Assembly (NCBI GenBank): GCA_020638595.1
Contig: JACKIG010000018.1
Coordinates: forward strand, 1-64,000
Direction of reading: 5' to 3'
Length of the DNA: 64,000 bases
Source: Rhodospirillaceae bacterium
Lineage (GTDB): Bacteria; Pseudomonadota; Alphaproteobacteria; DSM-16000; Inquilinaceae
The notes under the pieces are model-generated. The model was given only the letters and a program-made list of their open reading frames with translations. It was not told where the DNA came from and did not search any database. The position numbers were made by a program, and so were the translations under genes. Within the stretch, counting starts at the first letter, position 1, and every line of letters starts with the position of its first letter. Positions 18,524 through 27,873 of the stretch are shown here, piece after piece.

Positions 18524-19378
18524 ATGGATTGGCTGACGGACTGGAAGATCCCGCTGGGCAGCTGGGTCCGCGACGGGGTGGGGTTCCTCACGGAGCACGC
18601 GGCCGGCGTGTTCGACCTGATCTCCGACGTTCTCGGCTTCCTGATCGAAGGTCTGATCGACATCCTGGTCTGGCTGCCGCCGCTGGTGGTCGTGGCCGCC
18701 GTCGCGGGCCTGGCGTGGTGGCTGCACCGCGGGTGGAAGCTGCCGCTGGCCGTCGTGCTGTCGCTGCTGCTGGTCATCAATCTCGGCTATTGGAAGGAGA
18801 CGATGGAAACGCTGGCGCTGGTGGTGTTCGCCACCGGGGTCAGCATGGTCGTGGGCATTCCGTTGGGGATCGCCGCCGCCCACCGGCCCTGGCTCTATTC
18901 GGTGCTGCGGCCGATCCTGGACCTGATGCAGACCATTCCCACCTTCGTCTACCTGATCCCGACCTTGATCCTGTTCGGCCTGGGCGTCGTGCCGGGGCTG
19001 ATTTCCACCGTCATCTTCGCCATTCCGGCCCCGGTGCGGCTGACCTATCTCGGCATCTCGTCGGTGCCGACGGCCTTGAAGGAGGCGGGGGAGGCGTTCG
19101 GCTGCTCGAGCCGTGAGCTCTTGTGGAAGGTGGAGCTGCCGCACGCCATGCCGACGATCATGGCGGGGCTGACCCAGTGCATCATGCTGTCGCTGTCGAT
19201 GGTGGTGATTGCGGCCCTGGTGGGGGCCGACGGTCTGGGCGAGCCGGTGGTGCGCGCGCTCAACACCGTCAATATCGGCATGGGCTTCGAAGCCGGACTG
19301 GCCATCGTCATCCTGGCCATCCTGCTTGACCGCATCGTCAAGCAGCCCGAGCGGCGGGCCGGCCGCAAGGCCCGCTGA
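18524..19378 (+). CDS. choW: Choline/betaine ABC transporter permease (ChoW/ProW-like)
   Basis: A 284-residue inner-membrane permease of the ProW type. A long N-terminal region (WLTDWKIPLGSWVRDGVGFL) precedes the membrane helices. Several hydrophobic segments follow, including LVVVAAVAGLAWWL and LALVVFATGVSMVVGIPLGI. The EAA loop that docks on the ATPase is EAGEAFGCSSRELLWKVELP. Its stop and the ATG of the ATPase gene share bases (TGATG), so they are translationally coupled. Confidence 0.92.
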   Translation: MDWLTDWKIPLGSWVRDGVGFLTEHAAGVFDLISDVLGFLIEGLIDILVWLPPLVVVAAVAGLAWWLHRGWKLPLAVVLSLLLVINLGYWKETMETLALVVFATGVSMVVGIPLGIAAAHRPWLYSVLRPILDLMQTIPTFVYLIPTLILFGLGVVPGLISTVIFAIPAPVRLTYLGISSVPTALKEAGEAFGCSSRELLWKVELPHAMPTIMAGLTQCIMLSLSMVVIAALVGADGLGEPVVRALNTVNIGMGFEAGLAIVILAILLDRIVKQPERRAGRKAR

Positions 19379-20586
19379 TGGCGGCCAAGCTGGACAACGC
19401 GCCCGTCGCCGTCGATTTCCGCGAGGTCGACGTCGTCTTCGGCGACCGCGCCGAAGAGGCGCTGGGCCTGATGGACCGGGGCGCCAGCCGCGATGACATC
19501 AACGCCGAAACGGGCGCCGTCGTGGCGGTGCGCGGCGCCACCATGAGCGTCCGGCGCGGCGAACTGTGCGTGCTGATGGGGCTCTCGGGATCCGGCAAGT
19601 CGTCGCTGCTGCGCTGTGTGAACCGCCTCAACCACGTCTCGCGCGGGCGGCTGTTCGTCAACGAGGCCGACGGCCGCGGCGGCATCGACGTCACCAGTTG
19701 CGATGCGGGCGAACTGCGCCGGCTGCGCACCCACCGCATCGCCATGGTGTTCCAGCAGTTCGGCCTGCTGCCCTGGCGGACGGTGGCGGAGAACGTGGCC
19801 TTCGGGCTGGAACTGCAAGGCACGCCCAAGGCCCGGCGCCGCCGGGTCGTGGACGAGAAGCTGAAGCTGGTCGGGCTGGAACGCTGGGCCGACCGCTATG
19901 CTGCGGAGCTGTCGGGCGGCATGCAGCAGCGCGTCGGCCTTGCCCGCGCCTTTGCCACGGATGCCGACATCCTGCTGATGGACGAGCCCTATTCCGCGCT
20001 CGACCCGCTGATCCGCAGCCACCTGCAGGATTCGCTGCTGGAACTGCAGCACGAATTGCAGAAGACCATCATCTTCGTCAGCCACGACCTGGACGAGGCG
20101 CTGAAGCTGGGCGACCACATCGCCATCATGCGCGACGGCGCCATCGTACAGTACGGCACACCGCAGGATATCGTCCTGAACCCGGCCGACGACTACGTCA
20201 CCGCCTTCGTCCAGCACGTGAACCCGCTGAACGTGCTGTGCGGCGACGCGCTGATGCGCCCGCTGGAAGACCTGGCACCCGCACCGGCCGGCGGCGTCGC
20301 GCTGGATCCGCTCGCCCGCCTGGCCGCCCGCAGGAACGGCGACGGCCGCTTCGCCGTCACCTGCGACGGGCGCGCCGTGACCCCGCGCCCGGTGACGGAG
20401 GCGCTGACGCCGGCCGATGTGGCTTGCGAGGACGTGCTGGCCGCCCCGCTGACCATCCCCCTGCGCCGCGCCATCGAATTCCGCCACCGCAGCGACTGGC
20501 CCCTGCTGCTGGTCGAAGACGGCCACCTGGTCGGCATCGTCGACGACGCCGACATCTACCGCGCCATCATGGGGCGGCGCGGGTAG
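19378..20586 (+). CDS. choV: Choline/betaine ABC transporter ATP-binding protein (ChoV/ProV-like)
   Basis: A 402-residue ATPase. It has the ProV-type N-terminal extension with DRAEEALGLMDRGASRDDI. Walker A is GLSGSGKSSLLR, the signature is LSGGMQQRVGLARA and Walker B is ILLMDEPYSALDP, followed by the H-loop FVSHDLDEAL. The C-terminus (about 330-400) is CBS-like with WPLLLVEDGHLVGIVDDAD. In ProV/OpuA systems CBS domains sense ionic strength, so osmotic gating is possible. Start overlaps the permease stop. Confidence 0.93.
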   Translation: MAAKLDNAPVAVDFREVDVVFGDRAEEALGLMDRGASRDDINAETGAVVAVRGATMSVRRGELCVLMGLSGSGKSSLLRCVNRLNHVSRGRLFVNEADGRGGIDVTSCDAGELRRLRTHRIAMVFQQFGLLPWRTVAENVAFGLELQGTPKARRRRVVDEKLKLVGLERWADRYAAELSGGMQQRVGLARAFATDADILLMDEPYSALDPLIRSHLQDSLLELQHELQKTIIFVSHDLDEALKLGDHIAIMRDGAIVQYGTPQDIVLNPADDYVTAFVQHVNPLNVLCGDALMRPLEDLAPAPAGGVALDPLARLAARRNGDGRFAVTCDGRAVTPRPVTEALTPADVACEDVLAAPLTIPLRRAIEFRHRSDWPLLLVEDGHLVGIVDDADIYRAIMGRRG

Positions 20587-20602
20587 CCGGCACGCCGGAG
20601 TA

Positions 20603-20629
20603 TTCGGGGTCAGGTCTTTCTTCATCACA
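20603..20629 (-). repeat. Dispersed GAAAGAC-GACCCC repeat, single copy
   Basis: Read on the minus strand this 27-base stretch runs TGTGATGAAGAAAGACCT and then GACCCCGAA. It matches the tandem copies at 28037-28094 at 22 of 27 positions, although they are 7.4 kb apart. It lies 17 bases after the choV-like stop. The conserved parts are GATGA, GAAAGAC and GACCCC. Confidence 0.6.
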
Positions 20630-20800
20630 TTCGATGGAATGACCGCCCCGACCGCATACCTGCCCGGTATCGGCGAACGCATGGTCATCGAAAATCAACA
20701 GAAAGAGTCGTGAGAACGGTCATGTATTCGCAACACGACAATCAACATAGTGTCATGCATTTCCGTCAATCTGGCGTCCACCGCAACAGATACCATCACT

Positions 20801-21727
20801 ATGGCAGAATTCGTGCTGAGCCGGCTGATCCGCATGACCATCACGATCTTCGTGATTGTCACTGCGGTGTTCTTTGCCACGCGCCTGTCTGGCAATGCCA
20901 TTGACTTCATCATCGGTGAGGGGATTACGCAGGAAGACAGGCGGATCCTCACCGTCTACTACGGCCTCGACGCATCGGTGTGGGAGCAGTATTGGCGCTA
21001 CCTGGGCTCGTTCCTGGACGGCCAGTTCGGCCTGTCGTTCCATGAACGCCGGCCGGTATCCGCCATCTTCGCGGAACGGCTGGGCCCGACGGCCAGGCTG
21101 CTGGCATGCAGCATCCTGTTCACCGTGGCCGTGTCGCTGCCGTTGGGAATTCTCGGGGCCGTCTACCGGAAGTCGTGGATCGGCAGCGCCGTTATGGCCT
21201 TCGCCTTCCTGGGCTATGCCATTCCGAATTTCGTGCTGGCGACGCTGCTGATCCTGGTCTTCGCCTACACCTTGAACCTGCTGCCGGTGGTGGGCGACGC
21301 CACGCCCTGGCACTTCGTCATGCCGACGCTGGCGCTGTCGCTCTACCTGGTCGCGGGGCTCACGCGCTTCACCCGCAACGCCATGCTGGACGTGCTGAAC
21401 CAGGACTACATGCGCACGGCCCGGGCCAAGGGCCTGCCGGAACGCCGGGTGATCCTGAAGCATGGGGCGAAGAACGCTTCGATCACCGTGCTGTCGGTGA
21501 TCGGCCTGCAAGTCGCCGGGCTGGCGGCGGCGGGCAATGTGGTGGTGGAGTCGGTCTTTTCCTGGCCCGGCGTTGGCGACCTGCTGGTGCGGGCCGCGAT
21601 CCTGCGCGACTACCCGGTCCTGCAATTCGGGGTCCTGGCCGTCTCCATCGCCGTCATCCTGGTCAATACGACCGTCGACATCGCCTATGCGTATGCCGAC
21701 CCGCGCATGCGGCTGCGGGGGCGCTAG
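20801..21727 (+). CDS. Peptide/nickel-type ABC transporter permease (DppB-like)
   Basis: A 308-residue inner-membrane permease. The first helix (TITIFVIVTAVFFATRLSG) and the domain with ARLLACSILFTVAVSLPLGI are typical of DppB. The EAA-type loop is DVLNQDYMRTARAKGLPER, followed by VVVESVFSWPGVGDLL. The ATG at 20801 fits the family start (AEFVLSRLIRM) but lacks a clear Shine-Dalgarno; an in-frame ATG at 20750 is possible. It begins a five-gene operon. Substrate not fixed. Confidence 0.88.
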   Translation: MAEFVLSRLIRMTITIFVIVTAVFFATRLSGNAIDFIIGEGITQEDRRILTVYYGLDASVWEQYWRYLGSFLDGQFGLSFHERRPVSAIFAERLGPTARLLACSILFTVAVSLPLGILGAVYRKSWIGSAVMAFAFLGYAIPNFVLATLLILVFAYTLNLLPVVGDATPWHFVMPTLALSLYLVAGLTRFTRNAMLDVLNQDYMRTARAKGLPERRVILKHGAKNASITVLSVIGLQVAGLAAAGNVVVESVFSWPGVGDLLVRAAILRDYPVLQFGVLAVSIAVILVNTTVDIAYAYADPRMRLRGR

Positions 21728-21731
21728 GCCG

Positions 21732-22649
21732 ATGGCGGACCTGGCAAGCCATGGCGGTATCCGCAGCCTGGGGTTGGGGGCTGCCGGCCGGCCGTTGCGC
21801 GGCCTCGCCGACCTGTGGGTGGAGGCCGACTGGATCCGGCGGCTGGCCGCCGTTGCCGGCCTGCTGCTGGTCGCGGTCGCCATCGCCACGCCCATCATCG
21901 CCCCCTTCGATCCCGCCGGCCAGAGCCTGCTGGCACGGCTGCGTCCGCCGATCGGGTTCGAGCGCGCCGTTCCCGACCACCTGCTTGGCACGGACGAGCT
22001 GGGGCGCGACGTCCTCTCGCGCTGTCTCCACGGCCTCCGGCTGACGCTCGGCCTCGCCCTGTTCGGCTCGTGCATCGGGCTGGTGCTGGGCACGGCCCTG
22101 GGGATGCTGGCGGGCACCCTCGGGCGCTGGTGCGACACCCTGGTCATGGGGCTGGTAGACATCCAGATCGCCGTGCCCTTCACGCTGATCGCGCTGCTGC
22201 TGGTGGCGGTGTTCGGCAGCAGCCTGGACGTTCTGGTCGTCGTCCTGGGCGTCTACGGGTGGGAGCAGTACGCGCGGATCATCCGCGCCGAAGTGCTGAA
22301 GCTGCGGGAAATGCCGTTCATCGAATCCGCGCGCGCCAGCGGCGCCTCGGGCCTGCGCATCGCGGTCAAGCACATCCTGCCCAACGTCGCGTCGCCGCTG
22401 GTGGTGATGTTCACGCTCGCCTTTTCCAACATCGTGCTTCTGGAATCGACGCTGTCGTTCCTCGGCCTCGGCGTGCAGCCGCCCATCGCCACCTTGGGCT
22501 CCATGGTGGGCACGGGCCGGGACTACATGCCGTCGGCCCCGTGGATCGTCGCCGCGCCGGCCGTCTGCATCCTGCTGGTGACGTTCGTCGTGCAGATGCT
22601 GGGCGACTGGCTGCGCGACAAGACCGATGTCCGTCTCGAAGAACGCTAG
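21732..22649 (+). CDS. Peptide/nickel-type ABC transporter permease (DppC-like)
   Basis: A 305-residue permease that starts 4 bases after the previous stop. The N-terminal cytoplasmic part is followed by LAAVAGLLLVAVAIATPIIA and the DppC hallmark HLLGTDELGRDVLSR. The EAA loop appears in ESARASGASGLRIAVKHILP, then LLESTLSFLGLGVQPP. It forms the membrane channel with the preceding permease. Confidence 0.92.
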   Translation: MADLASHGGIRSLGLGAAGRPLRGLADLWVEADWIRRLAAVAGLLLVAVAIATPIIAPFDPAGQSLLARLRPPIGFERAVPDHLLGTDELGRDVLSRCLHGLRLTLGLALFGSCIGLVLGTALGMLAGTLGRWCDTLVMGLVDIQIAVPFTLIALLLVAVFGSSLDVLVVVLGVYGWEQYARIIRAEVLKLREMPFIESARASGASGLRIAVKHILPNVASPLVVMFTLAFSNIVLLESTLSFLGLGVQPPIATLGSMVGTGRDYMPSAPWIVAAPAVCILLVTFVVQMLGDWLRDKTDVRLEER

Positions 22650-22713
22650 GGGATAGACCAACGGGACGGCCGCCCCCAACGCCTGTTTCGCATCCAACAA
22701 GGAGAGTTTGCCC

Positions 22714-24270
22714 ATGCGTGCCCTCAAGCTGGCGGCGTTCGCGGCATCGATGCTGTCGATGCCGGCGCTGGCCCAGGAGATCACCGTCGGCGCGGCCAAC
22801 GTGTCGACCTATCTCGACCCCGGCCGCGACCATTCCAATGTGGGATCGCAGTTCTACATCAACGTGTTCGACACGCTGGTCGGCAAGGACTACGCCAGCG
22901 CGCAGTCCGCGTTCACGCCGACCGGGCTCGCCACCGACTGGGAACTGGTGGAGCCCACGGTGATGCAGCTGCACCTGCGCCAGGGGGTGGTGTTCCACAA
23001 CGGTGAGCCGCTGACCGCCGCCGACGTCGTGTTCTCGCTGAACCGCATGTTCCAGGCGACCTTCCCGCCCTATCAGGTGCGCGCCCGCGACCGGCTGAAC
23101 AACTTCACCATGGCCGAGGCGGTCGACGACCACACGGTCCGCGTCCACGTGGCGCGCGAAGAGCCGCTGTGGGAGACGCTGCTGAACCTGCAACAGCTGA
23201 TGATCATCCCCGAGGACTATACCAAGGCCCTGACCGGCGACCCCGATGTCGCCGAGGACGACGACTACGAGGCCTTCTCGCTGGCGCCCGTCGGATCGGG
23301 TCCCTACCGGGTCGCGGAATTCGTGCCCGGCGAGCGCGTGGTGTGGGAGCGGTTCGAGGACTTCTGGGGCGAACGGGCACCCCTGGCGCGTGCCGTCGTC
23401 ACCCATATCCCGGAGACGGCGTCGCGCATCACGGCCCTGCGCACCGGCGAGATCGACATCGCCACCAATATCGCCCCGGACCAGCTGGCACTGATCGAGA
23501 ACGACCCGGGCATGCATGCCGTGGGCGCGGTGACGCCGCTGTTCCACGTCATGATCATGAACGTGAACCATCCGCAGCTGCAGGACCCGCGCATCCGCCA
23601 GGCGCTGAGCCTGGCCATCGACCGCGACGCGCTGAACGAGGCGCTGTGGCTGGGCCGTGCCGTGGTGCCGGCGTCCCATACGATGGAGGAGTTCGGCGCC
23701 CTCTACATGCCCGAGCTTGAGACCTTCCGCTATGACCCCGAGCGGGCGCGGGCGCTGTTGGCCGAGGCCGGATATGACGGCTTCACCGTCACCTTCGACA
23801 CGCATCCCGTCTACTACACCAACGGCCTTCTGGCGGCGCAGGCGATCCAGGAGATGTGGGCCGCGGTCGGCATCAATGCGCGCATCGACCTGACGGAGGA
23901 GTGGACCGGCAACGATCCGGAACTGATGGTGCGCAACTGGTCCAACCCGATGTACTTCGCCGACCCGTTCGGCTGCTTCGGCGTCATGTGGGCGCCGGGC
24001 GGCCCGTCGGAATCGGAAGGCCGCTTCAACACCGATGCCGAGTACGCGGAGATCTGGGAGCGGTTTCGCTTCTCCGCCGACGTGGAGGCGCGCCGGACGG
24101 CGTATGCGGAGCTGATGGACCGCATCGCCGCCGACCCGCCGGTGCTGCCGCTGTACCGGCCCTATGAGTCCTGGGCCGTGCGCAACGGCGTCGAATGGGC
24201 GCCGCGGCCGGGGCACATCCCCTATGTCCTCGACTTCCGGGCCGGCAGCATCTCGGTGTCCGGTACCTGA
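22714..24270 (+). CDS. Peptide-type ABC transporter substrate-binding protein (SBP_bac_5 family)
   Basis: A 518-residue periplasmic binding protein with a signal peptide (RALKLAAFAASMLSMPALAQ). Family features include LRQGVVFHNGEPLTAADVVF, GSGPYRVAEFVPGERVVWER and DPRIRQALSLAIDRDALNEA. The ATG at 22714 follows AAGGAGAG. Family members bind oligopeptides, nickel complexes, opines or glycosides, so the ligand is open. A strong hairpin follows the stop. Confidence 0.92.
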   Translation: MRALKLAAFAASMLSMPALAQEITVGAANVSTYLDPGRDHSNVGSQFYINVFDTLVGKDYASAQSAFTPTGLATDWELVEPTVMQLHLRQGVVFHNGEPLTAADVVFSLNRMFQATFPPYQVRARDRLNNFTMAEAVDDHTVRVHVAREEPLWETLLNLQQLMIIPEDYTKALTGDPDVAEDDDYEAFSLAPVGSGPYRVAEFVPGERVVWERFEDFWGERAPLARAVVTHIPETASRITALRTGEIDIATNIAPDQLALIENDPGMHAVGAVTPLFHVMIMNVNHPQLQDPRIRQALSLAIDRDALNEALWLGRAVVPASHTMEEFGALYMPELETFRYDPERARALLAEAGYDGFTVTFDTHPVYYTNGLLAAQAIQEMWAAVGINARIDLTEEWTGNDPELMVRNWSNPMYFADPFGCFGVMWAPGGPSESEGRFNTDAEYAEIWERFRFSADVEARRTAYAELMDRIAADPPVLPLYRPYESWAVRNGVEWAPRPGHIPYVLDFRAGSISVSGT

Positions 24271-24280
24271 CGGCGATCCT

Positions 24281-24307
24281 CGGGGGCCGGCGTCCGGCCG
24301 GCCCCCG
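24281..24307 (+). promoter_or_regulatory. Strong intercistronic hairpin after the binding-protein gene
   Basis: CGGGGGCCGG (24281-24290) pairs perfectly with CCGGCCCCCG (24298-24307) around a 7-base loop, 10 bases after the stop. No U-tract follows. It is likely an mRNA stabiliser or attenuator that keeps binding-protein levels above the downstream genes. Confidence 0.5.
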
Positions 24308-24345
24308 CCTTCCGCGTCCCGCTGCAACACCTGTGAAGGCTTGCG

Positions 24346-25215
24346 ATGCCGAGACTCTGTATCGTCACCGATATCCACCACGGCCCCGACACCTTCACCA
24401 AGAAGGGCGCGGCCGCCCCCAGGCTGATGGAAGGCTTCGCGGGTTTCTGCCGGGCCGAGGCCCCCGATGCGGTCATCGACCTGGGCGACCGCATCTCCGA
24501 CAGCGATCCCGAAACGGACCGGCGCCTGGCGCGCGAGGCGGCGGCGATGTTCGCCCCCATCGCAGCGCCCCGGCTGCACGTCTGCGGCAACCACGACCGC
24601 GTCCACCTGTCGGTCGAAGAGAACGAAGAGATCCTGGGCCAATCCCTTGGCCACCAGACGGTCGATATCGACGGCTGGACCCTGGTGCTCTGGCGTGCGG
24701 AGACACGGATCGCCCGCGGGCTGGGCCTCGTCCTGCGCGAATGCGACCTGACCTGGCTGGCCGGGGTGGTGGCGAGGGCCGAGGGGCCGCTGGCCGTCTT
24801 CTCGCATGTGCCGGTGTCCGGCCACGGCCAGGCGGGCAACTACTACTTCCAGCACAATCCCGATGCGTCGACCTATCCCAATGCGGCCGACCGGGTGCGC
24901 GCCGTGCTGGCAACGGCCCGGGTGCCGCTGGTCTGGGTGGCGGGCCATGTCCACTGGAACACGCTGACGGTCGTCAACGGCCAGCCGCATCTTACCCTGC
25001 AATCGCTGACGGAAACCTTCACCACCCATCCCGAGCCGGCCGGAAGCTATGCCGTGCTGGACCTGGGCGCCGACATCGCCTGGACGGTGCATGGCCGCGA
25101 CGGGTTGCATGTCCGCCTGCGGGCGGCCGACAGCGTCGCCCGCTGGGTCGCGCCCTTGCCCCGGTTCGAGGACCATCCGGAGATCCGGCTGTGGCGACAA
25201 GCGGCGGGCCGGTAG
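24346..25215 (+). CDS. Calcineurin-like metallophosphoesterase
   Basis: A 289-residue phosphoesterase. The dimetal motifs are all visible: Asp-x-His in CIVTDIHHG, GDxx in IDLGDRISD, GNHD in HVCGNHDR, a His in VFSHVPVSGH, and GHVH in WVAGHVHWN. There is no signal peptide, so it acts in the cytoplasm. It is embedded in a peptide-type ABC operon, between the binding protein and the ATPase. Its last 25 bases overlap the ATPase start. An imported phosphodiester or phosphomonoester is a reasonable guess for the substrate, but this is inference. Confidence 0.88.
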   Translation: MPRLCIVTDIHHGPDTFTKKGAAAPRLMEGFAGFCRAEAPDAVIDLGDRISDSDPETDRRLAREAAAMFAPIAAPRLHVCGNHDRVHLSVEENEEILGQSLGHQTVDIDGWTLVLWRAETRIARGLGLVLRECDLTWLAGVVARAEGPLAVFSHVPVSGHGQAGNYYFQHNPDASTYPNAADRVRAVLATARVPLVWVAGHVHWNTLTVVNGQPHLTLQSLTETFTTHPEPAGSYAVLDLGADIAWTVHGRDGLHVRLRAADSVARWVAPLPRFEDHPEIRLWRQAAGR

Positions 25216-26969
25216 ATCTCTTGCAGGTTCGCGGGCTGTCGGTCTCGTTCCGCAGCCGCGGGCGAACGACCCAGGCGGTCAGCGACCTGTCGTTCACCGT
25301 CGGTGCCGGCGAGACACTGGCGGTCGTCGGCGAGAGCGGGTCCGGCAAGTCCGTGACGGCGCTGGCGATCATGCGGCTGGTCGAGCGGGAAGGCGGCACG
25401 ATCGACAAGGGCAGCCTCTTGTTCCGGTGCGGCGACCGCACGGTCGACCTGGCACGGCTGGACGACCGGCAGATGCGGGCCTATCGCGGCAACGAGATCT
25501 CCATGATCTTCCAGGAGCCGATGACCTCGCTGAACCCGGTGTTCACCGTCGGCAACCAGCTGGTCGAAACGATCCGGCGGCATCGGCCGGTCGGGGCGCG
25601 CGCGGCCGCGGACCTCGCGGCCGAGGCGTTGCAGCGGGTGCGCATGACCGATCCGCTGCGGCGCCTGGCCCAGTACCCGCACGAGCTGTCCGGCGGCATG
25701 CGCCAGCGGGTGATGATCGCCATGGCGCTGGCCTGCTCGCCGCGCCTCTTGATCGCCGACGAACCGACCACCGCCCTGGATGCGACCGTGCAGGCGGAGA
25801 TCCTGGATCTCATCGGCGAGCTGCAACAATCGTCCGGCATGTCGGTCATCTTCATCACCCACGACATGGGCGTGGTGGCGGAGATCGCCGACCGCGTCGT
25901 CGTCCTGCGCCAGGGCGAGCGGGTGGAAGAGGCCGATACCCGTTCGCTGTTCGGCCGGCCCCGCGCCGCCTATACCCGCGCCCTGCTGGCCGCCGTGCCC
26001 AAGCTGGGCTCCGGCGCGCCGGCGGCGGTGACTGTCGCGGATGGTGCGCCGCTGATGGAGGTGGCCAACCTCGTCACCCGTTTTCCCGTGCGCACGGGGC
26101 CGTTCAAGCGCCTGGTCGCCCGCGTCCACGCGGTCGAAGACGTCAGCTTCACGCTGCATCGCGGCGAGACGCTGGGCCTGGTGGGGGAGAGCGGCTCCGG
26201 CAAGTCGACCATCGGCCGATCGATCCTGAAGCTGGTGGAGCCGACCGCCGGTGCCATCCGGCTGGAGGGTCGGGACATCGCCGGCCTTACGCGCGCCGCC
26301 ATGATGCCGGTCAGGCGGGACATGCAGATGGTGTTCCAGGACCCCTATGCCAGCCTCAACCCGCGGCTGCCGGTCTCCGAGCTGGTGACGGAGCCCCTGG
26401 CGATCCACACCCGCCTGACCCGGCGCCAGCGGCGCGACGTGGCGGCCGAGCTGTTGCGCCGCGTCAGCCTGCCGCCGGACGCCCTCGACCGCTATCCGCA
26501 CCAGTTCTCCGGCGGCCAGCGCCAGCGCCTGTGCATCGCCCGCGCCCTGTCGGTCAAGCCGAAGATGATCGTGGCCGACGAGCCGGTCTCGGCCCTCGAC
26601 GTGTCGGTCCAGGCCCAGGTGATCGACCTGATGAGAGAGCTGCAAGCGACGGACGGTATCGCCTATCTCTTCATCTCCCACGACATCGCCGTGGTCGAGC
26701 AGATGAGCCACCGCGTGGCCGTGCTGGAGCAGGGACGCATCGTCGAAATCGGGCCTACCGATGCCGTCCTTTCCGGCGCGGGCCATCCCTATACCCGGCG
26801 GCTGCTGGCCGCCGTGCCGGTGGCCGATCCCACGCGGCCGCGCCGGCACCGGCCCGAACGGTTCCGGGCACCGGCGTCGGCCATCTACCCGCTGGACCAC
26901 AGCGCGCCGCCCATGAGCTATCGCCTGGCCGGCACCGCCCATTGGGTGGCCGAGGGCGCACCCGGCTGA
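25191..26969 (+). CDS. Fused double ATP-binding protein of peptide-type ABC transporter
   Basis: A 592-residue protein with two ABC domains in tandem, equivalent to DppD plus DppF. Domain 1: Walker A GESGSGKSVTALAI, signature LSGGMRQRVMIAMA, Walker B LLIADEPTTALD. Domain 2: GESGSGKSTIGRSI, FSGGQRQRLCIARAL, MIVADEPVSALDVS. Each ends with the oligopeptide-type C-terminal extension. A GTG at 25191 (GGAG upstream) overlaps the phosphoesterase gene by 25 bases. It energises the two permeases. Confidence 0.9.
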   Translation: MATSGGPVDLLQVRGLSVSFRSRGRTTQAVSDLSFTVGAGETLAVVGESGSGKSVTALAIMRLVEREGGTIDKGSLLFRCGDRTVDLARLDDRQMRAYRGNEISMIFQEPMTSLNPVFTVGNQLVETIRRHRPVGARAAADLAAEALQRVRMTDPLRRLAQYPHELSGGMRQRVMIAMALACSPRLLIADEPTTALDATVQAEILDLIGELQQSSGMSVIFITHDMGVVAEIADRVVVLRQGERVEEADTRSLFGRPRAAYTRALLAAVPKLGSGAPAAVTVADGAPLMEVANLVTRFPVRTGPFKRLVARVHAVEDVSFTLHRGETLGLVGESGSGKSTIGRSILKLVEPTAGAIRLEGRDIAGLTRAAMMPVRRDMQMVFQDPYASLNPRLPVSELVTEPLAIHTRLTRRQRRDVAAELLRRVSLPPDALDRYPHQFSGGQRQRLCIARALSVKPKMIVADEPVSALDVSVQAQVIDLMRELQATDGIAYLFISHDIAVVEQMSHRVAVLEQGRIVEIGPTDAVLSGAGHPYTRRLLAAVPVADPTRPRRHRPERFRAPASAIYPLDHSAPPMSYRLAGTAHWVAEGAPG

Positions 26970-27030
26970 CCGGGCGCGCTGCGATCCTCCGGCCGATCGG
27001 CGCCATGCGCGCGGACATGGCGGGGGCGGG

Positions 27031-27861
27031 TTAGGTTCCCACCTGAAGCACCGCCGTCAGGCGCCGCAAGGTCGCGATGACGCTGAGCGGGGTCAGCCGA
27101 CCGGTGCGCGGATTGTCGGGCGACGGCACGCCCTCGATGGTCATGGCGAACCGGGTGCTGTCGGCCTCGACCTCAATGGTATGGGTGTTGCGCGTGACGG
27201 TGGGGTCGGCCCACAGCTCGACCGTCGTGCGGTCGGGGCCGATGCCGGCTAGCGCCAGGGCCGCCGCGACGTTGACGTTGGCGGGAAAGCCTGCGGCGGC
27301 TTCGCGGGCGGAGCCTTCGAACACCTTCAGCGGGGCGGTCAGGCCGTCGATGGCGATGCCATGGCGGTCCAGGTAGGGGGCGCCCTTCAGGCCGGCCGGC
27401 GGCTTGCGGGTGGTCAGCGTCACCCGCGCGATCTCCCCCTCCGCCGCGGCGCGCACGGCATCGAGGCCCAAGAGCGCGCCCGTCGGCACGATGATGCGGG
27501 ACCCGGTCGCCCGCGCACGCTCCACCAGGTCCATGCGCGACAGCAGCGCCCCGACGCTCAGCGTCACCAGCACGCGGCCGGCGGACACCGTGCTTTCCGC
27601 CACCTCGGCGAACACGGCGGCGGGTGCGCATTCGACCACGACGTCGGCGTGGCCCGCCAGCTCACCCAGCGGCAGCACCGGCACGGGGTCCCGGAAGCCG
27701 GCGATCCGCGCCTGCGCCCGCCCAGGGTCGCGGGCCGAGACGGCGACCAGCCGCAGGCCGTCGATGCCGGCGTCCAGCCGCTTGGCGACCGGCAGTCCGA
27801 TCGCGCCGAGGCCGCCGATGGCGACCCTCAAGGGCAAGGTGGGGGGAGGGGGCTTCGTCAT
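27031..27861 (-). CDS. Aspartate dehydrogenase
   Basis: A 276-residue NAD(P)-dependent enzyme of the NadX type (NAD-binding domain plus the DUF108 C-terminal domain). The N-terminal Rossmann motif is VAIGGLGAIGLPVAKRL. Conserved blocks follow: IIVPTGALLGLDAVRAA, FPANVNVAAALALAGIG, WADPTVTRNTHTIEVEAD and NPRTGRLTPLSVIATL. The reaction is L-aspartate to iminoaspartate/oxaloacetate; in some bacteria it feeds NAD synthesis, in others aspartate catabolism. The ATG at 27861 is preferred to an upstream in-frame ATG at 27891. No nadA or nadC is adjacent. Confidence 0.88.
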   Translation of the reverse strand: MTKPPPPTLPLRVAIGGLGAIGLPVAKRLDAGIDGLRLVAVSARDPGRAQARIAGFRDPVPVLPLGELAGHADVVVECAPAAVFAEVAESTVSAGRVLVTLSVGALLSRMDLVERARATGSRIIVPTGALLGLDAVRAAAEGEIARVTLTTRKPPAGLKGAPYLDRHGIAIDGLTAPLKVFEGSAREAAAGFPANVNVAAALALAGIGPDRTTVELWADPTVTRNTHTIEVEADSTRFAMTIEGVPSPDNPRTGRLTPLSVIATLRRLTAVLQVGT

Positions 27862-27873
27862 CGCTGCACCATG

